From: Symsagittifera roscoffensis
Lineage: Eukaryota > Xenacoelomorpha > Acoela > Convolutidae
Direction of reading: 5' to 3'
Length of the DNA: 64,000 nucleotides
Assembly (NCBI RefSeq): GCF_963678635.1
Contig: NC_087062.1
Coordinates: 37,908,518-37,972,517 of the forward strand
The position numbers and the translations under genes are program-made. The notes beneath the pieces were generated by a model. It did not search any database. It saw nothing but the letters and a program-made list of their open reading frames with translations, and was not told where the DNA came from. How positions within the stretch are numbered: position 1 is the first letter of the stretch; each line of letters begins with the position of its first letter. Shown here one piece after another: positions 8,946 through 20,600 of this stretch.

Positions 8946-11353
8946 GGCTCAGTCAAGTCTCCGAGTGGTCTGCTGAGGCTGCAAGGCTATCTGAAAACCC
9001 TTTCAACCCCCCAAACTCGGGCACCTGTTTAACGTTGCTGATTTGAACGAGACGATCGGTCTTGTTGGAATAAGTATGCGTATACTAATTCACTTATTAT
9101 AAAGGTTTGATCCACCTAATCTGAAAATCAAAGTCACCGTCCGTTTGTAATTTTTTTTACCGTCTTTGTTCCTATTTGTTTTCTTTTTCGTTTTTTGCTT
9201 AGTTTTTTGTCTTTTACTCGTTTTTTATCCCCCTAGTGGCCCCCAATACTCGATTAGCTAGGCCTCGTTGTGGATAGCGCACCGGGATTTTTTCTCGAGT
9301 TTTCTTGAAAAGCTATCACGGCACAACCAGGAGGCGGACACGTTCCCGTTGAACCGTACCACCGGTACACTAGAATGGGCATATAGCCCGGAGCTGTGTC
9401 AAGTGGGTTCGATCCCGTAGTCTTGATGTCGTAAAAACACCCAGTCGCCTACTTAAGTCACATATGAGGTTACGAAAAATAGGCCCTATAACTAACTATT
9501 GGCTCAAGAGTCAAGGATACTATCTCTTGTGTTTTTCTACCTCAAGCGGTCGGAGCCAATTCGGTTCACTTGCGACATGAGACTACAAACCGAGTTACTA
9601 CCAAAATACCCCCACTCTAGAACGCCCCCATGCTCAGGTCTCACGAACGCCGTTAAAAACATGGTCGGAACCTTACGTATACACTTAGTTTTGATTGGAC
9701 AGTGGACCTTTGATCCATTTCAGATGGATCAACCTAAAAACTCTCCCTTACTCAACATTATCACATATAACACACTCAAGAAAGTTAAATTGGGTACCTA
9801 TATACCAACATGACCTGTAGAACTGAGTAACTAAATTATAAAGCAACTCTAGAATTGATCTAGTAATTAAGTCTAACTCAGGAAATTTGAAATAAACAAA
9901 TTTTTTATATCAAGACACAAGTTTTCTATATGGACCATTGGGCAGCTTCAGCTGTCCACCCTTCCACTGGAGGTTCACTCTGGTCCACTCAATCTCCTTC
10001 TTTATTCGTTCTTTCACTCTCGATTCTCTGTCAGGAACAAGACAGCTCTACTCTCGTTTAATCAATGGTAAATTTGCCAATAGCAATTTTAATCTTGTAT
10101 ATTTCAGCAACTTTCCCGCGATTATTACTCGATTCGTCTGATCGTTCTATTCTCGTATTTTTAGTTGTCGCGAGAAACTTGAGCAGAACAGGCTCGATTC
10201 GAGTTTTTCAAAAATTACTTCTCTCTCCAAAATCCAGATTAAACGTTCAGTTCACGGTCAAACTTCCAAATATGACCGACTGGCACTTACTCCCCGGACT
10301 CAAAATTGATGTCCTCATCGCGTGTCGTCGTCTGTCACTGAGCCCCCAGAATGTTGAGTGCGTCATTTACAAAGTTCAAAAAATTTTCCCAGTGCTAAGA
10401 AAAACTAATGGAAGTTTCTTCAAAAGTTTTTATCTAATTTCGAACAAAAAATCAAGCGAGCAGAATTATGTTAGAAGGATGAACCATGAAGTAATTTTCG
10501 AAGTTTTTTTAAAAAAAAATCTGCACAGAACATTGATTTTTTTGTGTTATGTCTTGCCTTTTTTCGACTATAAATGATCCCGATTTGCCTGTTATACTGT
10601 GACTATCGGTTATGCCTAATTTCTAGGTTTTCGTCTGATCCTCTTATCACACAAAAAATAACACTAATTTGAAAAAAAAAATTGTAAAAGCTTTTGTTTA
10701 TTTTTTAACAGCATTGTCGAAATATTCTGTGCTACTTGCACTGCACACGGCAATCCTATGTTTAAATTCTGAACTGTTGTTTTGTGTACTGAATATTTAT
10801 CAAGAAAACAGACATGTCGGAGAAAATGAATAAGGAAATTGGAGAATTTATTTGGGTAAGACAATTTTTTAGATAGTTAGTTGTTTCAACATCAAGTACT
10901 AGACATGCTGAATGCATAACTGCTGATAAAATTCCGTTTAATTGCTCAAAAAGTATATTAGCTGCGTTTAATAAGTGTTTTCAAAAACATTTTGATTGAC
11001 TTTGCAGTTTTGGTGGGGCTTTAATAAAAATCTCAATGCTATATTTTATCGATTTCATCTTTCTGAATTTTCATTTTTCATGGATGTCACTTTCCATATT
11101 TCATTTTTTTCCTTTTTTTTTCTCGTCTTTTAAGGTAATCAGAAGGTCAAAAGTATCATAGTAACCGAGGTTACAGTCCTGAGTCCCTTCATCATGTATT
11201 CCAGTCAAAATCCTTGGAATTTTTTAGACATGGAAGTGATAATGATAAAAGAAGATGACAAGTGTTTAGGTCCTTTTCAATTAAAATCGATACGGGTTAC
11301 GTTTCTTCAATAAGAACACGCAACTCGACACGAGATAATATAATATACAAATG
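8946..11353. other. Region without a recognised gene; short GC-richer block at 9240-9480
   Basis: The segment 9240-9480 has a different composition from its surroundings and contains a GGGTTCGATCCCG box near 9405. That box fits an RNA polymerase III B box, hinting at a tRNA-derived SINE or LTR fragment. An open frame of 170 codons from ATG 10065 to 10577 (plus) resembles nothing I know and is interrupted by low-complexity Phe/Lys runs. The rest is AT-rich. Confidence 0.4.
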
Positions 11354-12815
11354 TTACAAGTAAAAAATTTCGTCGAAAGTTATTTTGTCATTTATTGTTC
11401 CGAGTACGCAAGCGGCATTCGCAATCTGTATTGCCAGGGAGATTCTCTGTTTTAAAAAGCTGCCTGCTCTGGGTTCCTCAGTGCATATGCTTAGGTTCTT
11501 ACAAAGTTTGCTCAAAAAAACTTCTGTGCTGGGGCCGGCCGCGCCCTGAATTTCAAAAGCTAGCGGTTGAAAAAGATATCCATCATTTACAAGATCTTTA
11601 TACTTGTCAATTTTTCGCTCTTCCGCTTCAGCGGCAGCCGTACCAGGGTTACAAACAGACCCCGCATTAATCCTACAAGGAGCTAAGGAGTCTACTACCG
11701 TTACATCCCACAAGAGCTGCTTACCATCAGCCCATGGAACGAGCGTCAAACCGTCTGGTCGCTTCTGATCGGTCCTGTAGAGGTGTCGTGGTTCTCAAAC
11801 AGACGGAATGTGAGTAGATGATAGACTCTGCTTTATAAGGGCATTCAGGTTTGAATGCCTAGAGAATCTCCCTGCACTTTTGAGGCAAGAAAGACCATGC
11901 CAACCATCCTCGGTAACGTCTTTTCCGCACACGCATTTATGCCGTTCGCATATTTTTGATCCTAATCGAAATCCTATCGCAATTCTGAGTTGTTGGTTCG
12001 ACAGTTTTAACCTTAAATTTTTGCACGGGATGACGTTCAACCATTGGGAGCCAAATCTATCTTGGAGCGCGTTGAACCTTCTTACGTCCGTTGGTTCGAG
12101 TCGTAAAATCAAGTCTGCAATTTCGCTGTCAAAAATTGGCTCCGTCCAATTTTTTTGGTTTTCATTTTCCGGAGCCATTTCAATTTTTCCAAGGTCAAAC
12201 CACCGTTTAAGCGCATCATCATAGGTTCCATCCACATGCTCCAAACCAAAGATTTCCCTCAAGGCATCTTTCGCTCCTACTGCTGAGGCTAAGAAAGCGG
12301 GTAAAGCTGGTAGACGAGCGGAAGAAACATCCAAGCCACCTTTGGCTGCCGGGAGAACTGCTTATTAAAACTGGTTATCATCCATTTTCACATTATTGAC
12401 CTTGCATAACGAATTTCTTAGTAATTTATCGTAGCGTTCCAAAAAATCATTTTGCAAAAAACAAGGGCTCGTACGCAAAAAATATAGGAGTTTCGGCATG
12501 CTAAAGCAATTTTTCAGGAGGTAAAAACCATAATGGGCGTCTAGTTTGTCAATGACATCCGAGATTTTTTCAAGCTCCTTAATTTTTTCGTCGAGCAATT
12601 CTTTTCGGCAAAGTTCGCCGATTGGAGATCCTAAAATGAGGAGTTCTTCTTTTGTTTTTATTTTTATTTTGGGGCATATTTTTCGAAATTGTGTTTTTTT
12701 TCCTGGATTTTGGAAAGCAAGTTGTGGGAAGCTCGGCTTCACCTTTGAAATTCTCTATTTCGCGGATGAGCATTTTATTCTCACGTAATTTTAAAAGTAG
12801 TGTAGAGCGCATCAT
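11354..12815 (-). mobile_element. 5'-truncated retroelement relic: RT thumb, zinc motif and REL-like nuclease
   Basis: Three minus-strand stretches read nearly colinearly. At 12365-12742 lies an RT-thumb-like part (ILGSPIG, SMPKLLYFLRTSPCF). At 11795-12334 lies a Leu-rich part ending in a Cys/His cluster (CERHKCVCGKDV, HGLSC, RH; at about 11885-11956). At 11354-11765 the sequence RPDGLTLVPW is followed 14 residues after PD by WDVTVVD. A zinc motif followed by PD...D is the order in restriction-like-endonuclease (R2-type) LINEs, where the nuclease nicks target DNA. Stops at about 12362-12367 (double TAA) and near 11800 (TGA), and a frameshift near 12700, show it is dead. The catalytic RT palm is missing. 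I know this protein architecture from many animal genomes but recall no settled family name. Confidence 0.7.
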
Positions 12816-13099
12816 TACTTTTTTTTTACTGCTACCGCTTTAATTTATATACATTTTTTTACCGGACGATGCCAAAAGTATGCATTCATGATTGAGCCAA
12901 CTTTTTCAAAAGTTTTTTTTTGTATTACTGAAGGAACCTTGTTAATGAAAAGGCTGCCGATGTAAAACATTCTCTACTTTACAAAAAATCTGTTAAGTTC
13001 AAATGAGTGAACTAAATTGTCACGTTATCTTTTTGCTATGAATGCGCGATAAGTTTTTTAAGCAGTTTTGGATGGATTTTGTTGGCATTAATAAATTTC
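12816..13099. other. Non-coding spacer; part recurs at 16510-16630
   Basis: The part 13000-13095 (GAGTGAACTAAA, then GCTATGAATGCGCGA, then AAGCAGTTTTGGATGG) is similar to 16520-16625. The two flank the LINE at 13100-15550. No gene is seen. Confidence 0.4.
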
Positions 13100-14139
13100 C
13101 ATGTCCCAACTTGCCAGATGATACATTTGAACCTTCCGGGTGAGAAGATATATTTTACGAGAAGCCTTAGCAGTTGAAACTGAAATGGAAGCTCTACAGA
13201 AGTTTGGAAGGTAACACAACAACCGAATTAACGATAGAGAACGGTAAAAAAACATCAGAAAAATTGCAAAACAATTATAACCACAAACCACTCTACACCA
13301 CAATTGCCGCCTTTAGCTGCATTAACCTTCCAAAAATAACAAATCATCGATATGCTTTCAAACGAGCAGACTGGGACAGCTTAAATTCTTCAATAGAACC
13401 TGAACCGTTTATCCCGTACTGCTACAGTAACGTGAACGAAATTATCCGACAATGGTACGAATGGCTGTGGGAAAAAATCGAAAAGTTTGTACCTAGAATA
13501 ACTGAGCATCGATCAAGGTTACAACCCTGGATCACGCCAGCCACCTCCCACCTCATCAAAAAACTTCAAACAATGAAAAGAAAACCAAAACAAGGTCTCG
13601 AAAGACTATTAAAGATCAAAAAACTTGAAAAAGATATTCAAAGGTTTTCCGAAGATGACCTAGCGGAATATGAAAAAACCGTCCTAGAAGGAAGAACCTT
13701 AAATGCATACGCAAGACCCCAACAATTCCTTCGACGGTCAAAGAAGGAAACACTGAATCATCAAATGAAAGTGAAAAATGTGATTTATTCAATGACTATT
13801 TCGTCAGCGTGTTTGGCACAAAAGAACATCAAACCGGTATCCTCTTTCTAAAAAGTGAGCTGAATAGATTTATTGTTGACCAAAGTCAAGTTAGCGAAAT
13901 AATGAGGCAACTTAATGTCAATAAATCAATGGGACACGACAACATTGGCAATCTGATTTTGAAATCATGTCACAAAACTCTAAGCAAATCACTTACCCTT
14001 ATATTTCAAACCTGCCTTAACAAAGGAATTTTTTCCTGAAATATGGAAAATTAGTGAAGTAACCCCTGTTTTCAAGGAAGGAAGTAAAACCGATGTCAGT
14101 TGCTATAGACCAATCAGCCTAATCTGCTGCTGCTCAAAA

Positions 14140-15435
14140 TTGCTTGAAAAAATAATATTTGACAAACTCTATACTAAAGTGAAATACAGATTACATGAAA
14201 GTCAACATGGGTTTCGAAAGCGTAGATTCGCCACAATTCAACTTCTTCTATTTCTTGACCGAATATACGAATTGAATGATCAACAGGATGTACAAGAACT
14301 TGCAGTTCTATACTTGGATTTTGCCAAGGCATTCGACACTGTACTTCATGATATTCTGCTTACGAAGATCAAAATTTTTGGAATTGGCGGGAAATTGCTG
14401 TCACTGATATATTCATACCTCAACAACAGAAAGCAATGCGTTAAGATTGAAGACTGTAGCTCAACCCTAAGAGAAGTCACTAATAGAGTTCCGCAAGGTT
14501 CAATTCTGGGACCGCTGCTGTTCTTACTTTTCATAAACGATCTACCTGAAACCATGAATGACACAGACAGTTTTGGGTACGCAGATGACTTTAAGGCCAT
14601 TCTACTAAATCAAACTTCCCTTGACACTGCAACTCTGAAAATAGACAAATGGCTACATGAAATCAAAATGCAACCCAACATCAAAAAATCAACGCTCCTC
14701 GGCATCAAAGGTGATTTAAAAGCTAGTCTCCTGAACAAAATTCTTTCCTCAGTAAACTCACAGCGTGACCTAGGACTGATTGTGTCCAACAAGCTCACAT
14801 GGAACGAAAATTGCTCTCGTCGGACATCCAAAGCAATTAGTGCTCTCTTCCAGATTAAACGAAGTCTGACTATGAAAAGCAGTGTGACCACCAGGCTTAA
14901 CGCATATACTGGGTATGTAGTACCCATAGTAACATATGCATCCCAAGCATGGACTCCTAGCAGATCGAACATGGAACAACTCGAACGAGTTCAAAAGTTA
15001 GCAACAAAATGGATTTTGGGAACAAGCAAAACTTATACTGAAAGACTGAAGGACCTGAACCTTCTTCCTTTGAACCTATACATGGAAATGTACGACATTT
15101 TAATACTAATAGCCCTGCTTGAAAATCGTTACGATGTAGAAATAGAACGAAAACCATCTGAATCATGCGAAATCACCCGACAGTCATCAAGAGGCGAATT
15201 TCAAATCCCAAAAAGCCGCTTGCAAAGAACGGACGACAATTTTTTCAGACGAGTGAAACATCTATACAACTGTCTTATCCGAGCCTGCCCAACTTTTAGT
15301 CTTAGACCAAGCAAAGCGACTCTGACCTACATATACCAGAAATACTTCAAAAAAATGTACAGTGAAGTCAACAAATGTACATGGAAACTCTTATGCAGAT
15401 GTGGAAACTGCAATGTTTACAACAAACTGAGATAA
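14140..15435 (+). pseudogene. LINE reverse transcriptase ORF (largest intact part)
   Basis: A 431-residue stretch carries the non-LTR RT blocks in order: LDFAKAFDTV (first catalytic Asp), then VPQGSILGPLLFLLFINDLP, then FGYADDF with the YADD pair at 14578-14589. A thumb and a C-terminal region follow, with VTYASQAW and finally a Cys cluster CxCxxC. The frame runs on from a preceding frame with NKSMGHDNI (13809-14039) that holds the earlier fingers. The role is target-primed reverse transcription. The ATG at 14140 is internal to the domain and not a real start. Confidence 0.9.
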
Positions 15436-15490
15436 AACATGGACTGTAAAAGGGGTGAAATTCCCTAGAGCTAATGCTCTGAAGCCTATT

Positions 15491-15550
<60 letters not shown>
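15491..15550. repeat. (TAC)20 microsatellite, 3' tail of LINE
   Basis: A perfect 60-base CTA/TAC run just after the LINE coding end. Its position suggests it marks the 3' end of the inserted element. Confidence 0.95.
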
Positions 15551-17490
15551 TATCCGATACGGAACACTTGTACGACACGAATGTAAGATTCCCAATAGTG
15601 TGAAAAGGGAAGGTCCAGCGACAGGCTCGGAACAGATCCGAACCCTTCCAATCCAATTGTTTGGGTAATATCGACGCGTTGAAGTAGAGGCCGTGGGAAC
15701 TTTTTTCAAAGACTGAATTTCACCTTTTAAACGACTAGATTTCCCTGAATAATTATTGAACTGCAAATTAAAGATTTGTATCACAGCGCGAGTAGTTGAG
15801 AGGAAGGAAAGGTCAAGCACTCTCTTATGAATTCATTATTTAACTGTCACTAAAATTTAATGGCTTTTAATCTCGTTCATAGTCACAACCACATTGACTG
15901 GGGATACAGAGACCCAACCATGTGTTTATTCTTGCACGCAGAAAGGTAAGTTAACTCCGTTCGGCTTATATCCTCAAAATTGAAGCGCGCGTTCGTACAC
16001 CCTGAAATAGACTAGAACTAACTGGAGTTTTCTAATTTCCGTCGTTAAGTAATACTTTGACGAATGTTACACGAGCATTTTGTGCTTTTTATCGGATTTT
16101 GTTTGAAGCAAAGCTATTAAGGTTTGTCATCGCAATGCGAAAAATAAAACTCAATTTTACAGATGTATTAGGCAATTTAAAAAAATTGCCGTGTTCAGTA
16201 ACATTAAGTCGCGAGTCGAACCTGCAGCATTGGTCTGTTCCCAAAATAGCCTAAGTGCTATTTCATTAGTATCTTCGATCGGTATTTTGTTGAAAAATTA
16301 TCTAGAGTCCTGCCCAATCGCAAGAAAAGGGGGGTGGGAGATTGCTCAATTGATCATCCAAATTTTGTTTAATTGAGGATCCAAAATTCGTTTAAATGAG
16401 GAAACCGTATCAAGGAATTTTATTACCCAATGTGGCTATTCAACATCCGAATCACCTCTCTTAAAAATCAGAAAAAACTGCGGATGCATAAAATTTTTCA
16501 TATTACAATCTACCAGCAGCAACTGAGTGAACTAAAGTCATCCCAATATATCTATACTATGGATGCTATACTATGAATGCACGAACGGCTTTGGAAGCAG
16601 TTTTCGATTTTTTTTGGCCGGAATAAATACTTAGAAACAACTCTTTTGGTCTATTTAATTGTCATGGTATTTCTTATTAATCAATCACAATACTTTTGTC
16701 GTGAAATTTTTCATCAAATTAAAATTCGGAACTTTAAACCATGTTTTACTTAAATGAAAAAGTGTACTGAAGCATTTTGTTAGGAGTAAAGATCAGAGCT
16801 TTTTTCAAAAGCTTTTTTTAATAGAAACTCCCAAGAGTCAATTGCCGAAATTAAAGATTATATATTGCAAAGGAACGTGGGAAAGTAGCGAGGACAGGAT
16901 TGAACCCTCATCGTCAGAAAAAGTTGCTTCTAATGAAGCCGACCTATGGGATGGTTCAAACTCAAATTTGTTCTAACCTGAGTCTATGTTTATTTTATAT
17001 ACCGGATTAACCTGATTCTTAATTAAAACTTTTAGAATCATTTTTTGGAGTCACTAGGAACTTCAGTAAAGCTCGACCTATTTTCAATGGAAGCTCGACC
17101 TATTTTCAATGGATTTAAGTAATTTGATTTCACAACTGGCTTGGGGCTTTGATGAATAATGGATTGCGATGTTTTTTTTTCATAAAGCAAAGTGCTTTTT
17201 TATGTTTCAATCAATCATTCGAGTTTGTCCGTTTCGCGCAACAGCAGCTAAAGTGCCATTTACAGATGTTATTCACATGTTGAGTATCATAAAGACTCAT
17301 GATCCCAATGAATGTATTGTGAAGTACAGATATAAAATTTTTATTTTGTATTCATTAGTGTGTTCATTAAATCGGGTTTTGCATGGCTAGTTGGACTTAC
17401 TTTTTGTATTGAAGATTTGGATTAACGCGAAAGATCTGCTTTGACTTTTCTGAAATCTAATACTAATAGGTAACTCTTATTTTTCTAAAA
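15551..17490. other. AT-rich intergenic sequence upstream of the STARD10-like gene
   Basis: No gene recognised. It includes a repeat of the 13000-13095 block at about 16520-16625. A minus-strand GGTTCAATCC box near 16912 suggests another tRNA-derived relic. The 5' untranslated region and promoter of the STARD10-like gene must lie here or further left but are not visible. Confidence 0.4.
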
Positions 17491-17676
17491 ATGCTTCATT
17501 TAAGATCTGATTTCATGGAGGTCGGGGAAGTAAAAGTTCCGGAAAGCAAGGATTTCCAAACTTTTCGAGAAGCGGCTGATAATGATAGTAGTTGGACATT
17601 GTCGCTGAAAAACAACAAGAAGCAGCTGTTTATATACTCAAGGCAAACACCTGGTACAAAAATTCAGCAGATCAAG
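17491..17676 (+). CDS. STARD10: STARD10-like exon 1 (N-terminus, start of START domain)
   Basis: Residues 1-62, with EVKVPESKDFQTF and the first strands of the START fold. Ends in AAG before a weak GTTTGA donor, phase 0. The ATG at 17515 (MEVGEVKV) may be the true start, because a possible acceptor (TTTAAG) lies at 17497-17504. Confidence 0.85.
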
Positions 17677-20600
17677 GTTTGATGTGATTTTGAAGTCTCT
17701 CAAATGCTGTGCAGGCTGAACCTGATTAAGTTAGTGCTTTTACCTCAATTTGCATTTAGTTTAATCGACTAACTTTTTAGATTAAGGCGCTCTTTCCTGG
17801 CATCAGTGCTGCTCTTCTGTATGACACCTTACAGGACACAGCGTACACTCATAGTTGGGATGCATATTGTGTGAGGACAGAAGACATATGTTACATAGAC
17901 CCCATGAATATCATATCCTACTATGCGAGTACGTTTAAGGTCAAATTACAGCAGTTATCTCAACTAACATAACTAACCTATGTAATTGTTCTGAAACAAT
18001 TTCTTGTGCAATCAATGAATTTACTGAACACATATATTAAGGCTATGTGTTTTTTAGTGAAGTTGCAGTCTCCACTTAGAAACAGGGACTTTGTGCTGCA
18101 GAGATCATGGCTATATAATGGTCAAGATTACGCAATATTCAATCACAGCGTCAATCACAAGGTAACTAAATTCATAAGGCAGAAATTATTATTTAGTGAC
18201 AGTAGAGATCAGGACTACAGAATACGTGCAGTCTACCGTGCAGGCTGACATGCTCAATTTCTTGAAAATTCAACTATAACTACTGGCTTCATTTCTGGTA
18301 GTAATTAATTTATTTAAATAAACAGAAAAAACGTTCGTTTTTTTTCGGATTCGTAATTTTTGTCGGCTCAATTTCCGTGTTTTCACATGCGTGTTTATTA
18401 TCTAGTGCGGTTTTGTCATCGGATTACTTAACAAAACATGAAGTTGTAATCTGATTTCAACAGTTTCTGCTATAATTGAAATTTGTCCTGTAATTTGTAA
18501 GTTTTTCAACTATGATTTTGATGTTTTTTTTTTGATAAAACGGTTTCGGCTTATGCTATATCGATTAAATCACCTCAGATTGCGTATTTTGGAGGTGAAA
18601 AGAATTTCCTATACTCGAACCAAGTTTTATCGGCTTAGTTGACACTCTTTAAATCATTGATGAGGCTTTTTACGGCCTCATTGAATACAATCGTATGAAA
18701 TTTTGGTCAATGGTGTTTTTTTTAAGTAACTTTTTCAATTTTTTTATATTTGACTTTCGTCTCATTTTTTATTCCTTGTCTTCTAATTCAATGTTTTTGT
18801 TGTCGCATGATAAACTTAATATTCATTGAAATTATTGAGCGGCAAAAACTTCCAGATTCCTCACTACTTGGTGTAGAGGTGATTCTTAACGACTTGGGTT
18901 CGAGCCCCTGTTGGACCTTGTTTTTTTTCAGTGTAACTTGAAATGGTGATTTTTATCCGTGAAAAGTTACATTGTCAGAGTTTCGTTTGTCTGCTTTGTT
19001 TTTCAAGGAGCCAATTCACAATTTTTTGAGCTATCAGCCTCTTTCATTTTATTTGCAGGTGTTGTTGAGTTGCTCCTGTCATTTTTGAACTTACTCACTT
19101 CCTTAGCTTTTTTTCATTCTAATTGATTTCGTCTTGTATTATATCGGCCAATCTATTATATATTTAAATGCGGGCTTCACTATCTCGCCATCGTCAAGCT
19201 TTTTCAACGTAATATTTTTGCATGTTTAAGCTATATCGTATATTGCAATGATTAAGATTTTTTTTCGATTTTCCAGTTTAAATTCAATGTTTATTTTACC
19301 AAGTTTGAAACTAGCAACCCAATGTTGGGATGCTGCGAGGGCTTCCCCAGGTGTTGCGATTTTGGCCTCCATATATGAGTTACCAAATCTTTTTAGTTTA
19401 CGAGATACGGCAATTTTCGAGATTTTTCAAAAGTTTTCCAAAAAAGGTAACTTGAAAAGTTTTCACAAAACGTGAAATTCTCAACCCTGTAGTTGGGTGC
19501 TGTCAAGGTACCCTCAGGGGTTGCGAATCTTGCCTCCAAATCTCACTTCTCAAATCCTTGTAGTTTTCGAGATATGACGATTTTTATAATTTTTTCAAAA
19601 ATTTTCAAAAAAACAGATTTTAAAAAATTCGAAACTTTTGTGAAATTCTCAATCCTGTTATTGGAAAGTGTGAGGGTACTCTCAGGGCTTGCGACTCTTG
19701 CCTCTAAAAGTGAGTGCTCAAATCCTTGTACTTTTGGAGATATGACGGTTTTCAGGATTTTTTGTAAGTTTTTCAATGAACTTAGATATAGAAAAATTCA
19801 CAAAATTTGAAGTTCTCATCTCTATAATAAGGCTCTGTCAGGGTACTACCAGGAGTTGCAGTTTTTTCCTCCAAATGTGACTGCTCAAATCCTTGTACTT
19901 TTCGAGATATGACGTTTTTTGTGATGTTTTGAAAAAAAGTTCAGAAAACTTAAATTTATTTTTTAAAATTTGAAATTCCCATGGGGTTGCGTATCTCGCC
20001 TCGAAATATGTCTGCTCCAATCCTTGTAGTTTTTGTGATATGAAGTTTTTTATGAATTCTTTTTAATTTTTCAGAAAACTTGGATTTTAAAAATTTCAAA
20101 GGATTTGAAATTCTCAAACTTGTAGTTGGGTCCTGTCAGGGTCCTGTCAGGGTACTCTCAGGAGTGTCATGTTGCAGTGTTGCGTCCAAATGCGACTGCT
20201 CTAATGCTTTTTGTTTCCGAGATGTGACGTTTATAGTGTTTTTCTTAATTGTTCAAAGAACTTAGATTTAAAAATTTTCTTATGTTCCTATCTGATGTTT
20301 TATAAAGGCACTTCCAGGGATTGCGAGTAAGTATGACTGCTTATATCCTTGTAGTTTTTGAGATATGACGTTTTTATAATTTTTTTCAAAAATTTTTTCA
20401 AAAAAGCTAAATTTTTTCAAAATTTGTGGAATTTCTAACTCAGAAGTTGGGGGCTGTCAGAGTAATCTCAGGGGTTGCGAATTGTGCACCCAAATATGAG
20501 TGCTTAATTTTTTGTAGTTTTCGGGATATGGCACTTTCCGTGGTTTTTTCAAAAATAAAATTAGAAAACTTCCCGACCCTGTAGTTGACTGTTGTGAGTA

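Larger units (their letters stand above)
13100..15550 (+). mobile_element. 5'-truncated jockey/CR1-like LINE with (TAC)n tail
   Basis: The insertion starts within the endonuclease-RT linker (a typical LQPWITPA segment near 13530) and continues through the whole RT to a Cys-rich end (WKLLCRCGNC, stop at 15433-15435). The apurinic endonuclease domain is absent. About 55 bases after the stop begins a 60-base (TAC)n run at 15491-15550, which fits a simple-repeat 3' tail. Frames break near 13750 and 14035, so it cannot make the full protein. Clade assignment is by general resemblance. Confidence 0.88.

Noticed and set aside
8606-8976. Open frames of 64-112 codons over the 21-bp minisatellite on both strands
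   Set aside because: A repeat unit divisible by three keeps frames open automatically; there is no non-repeat domain, splice signal or homology.
10065-10577. 170-codon open frame as a host gene
   Set aside because: Unrecognised, low-complexity toward the end, and without exon partners or clear splice signals; kept only as a note in the intergenic entry.
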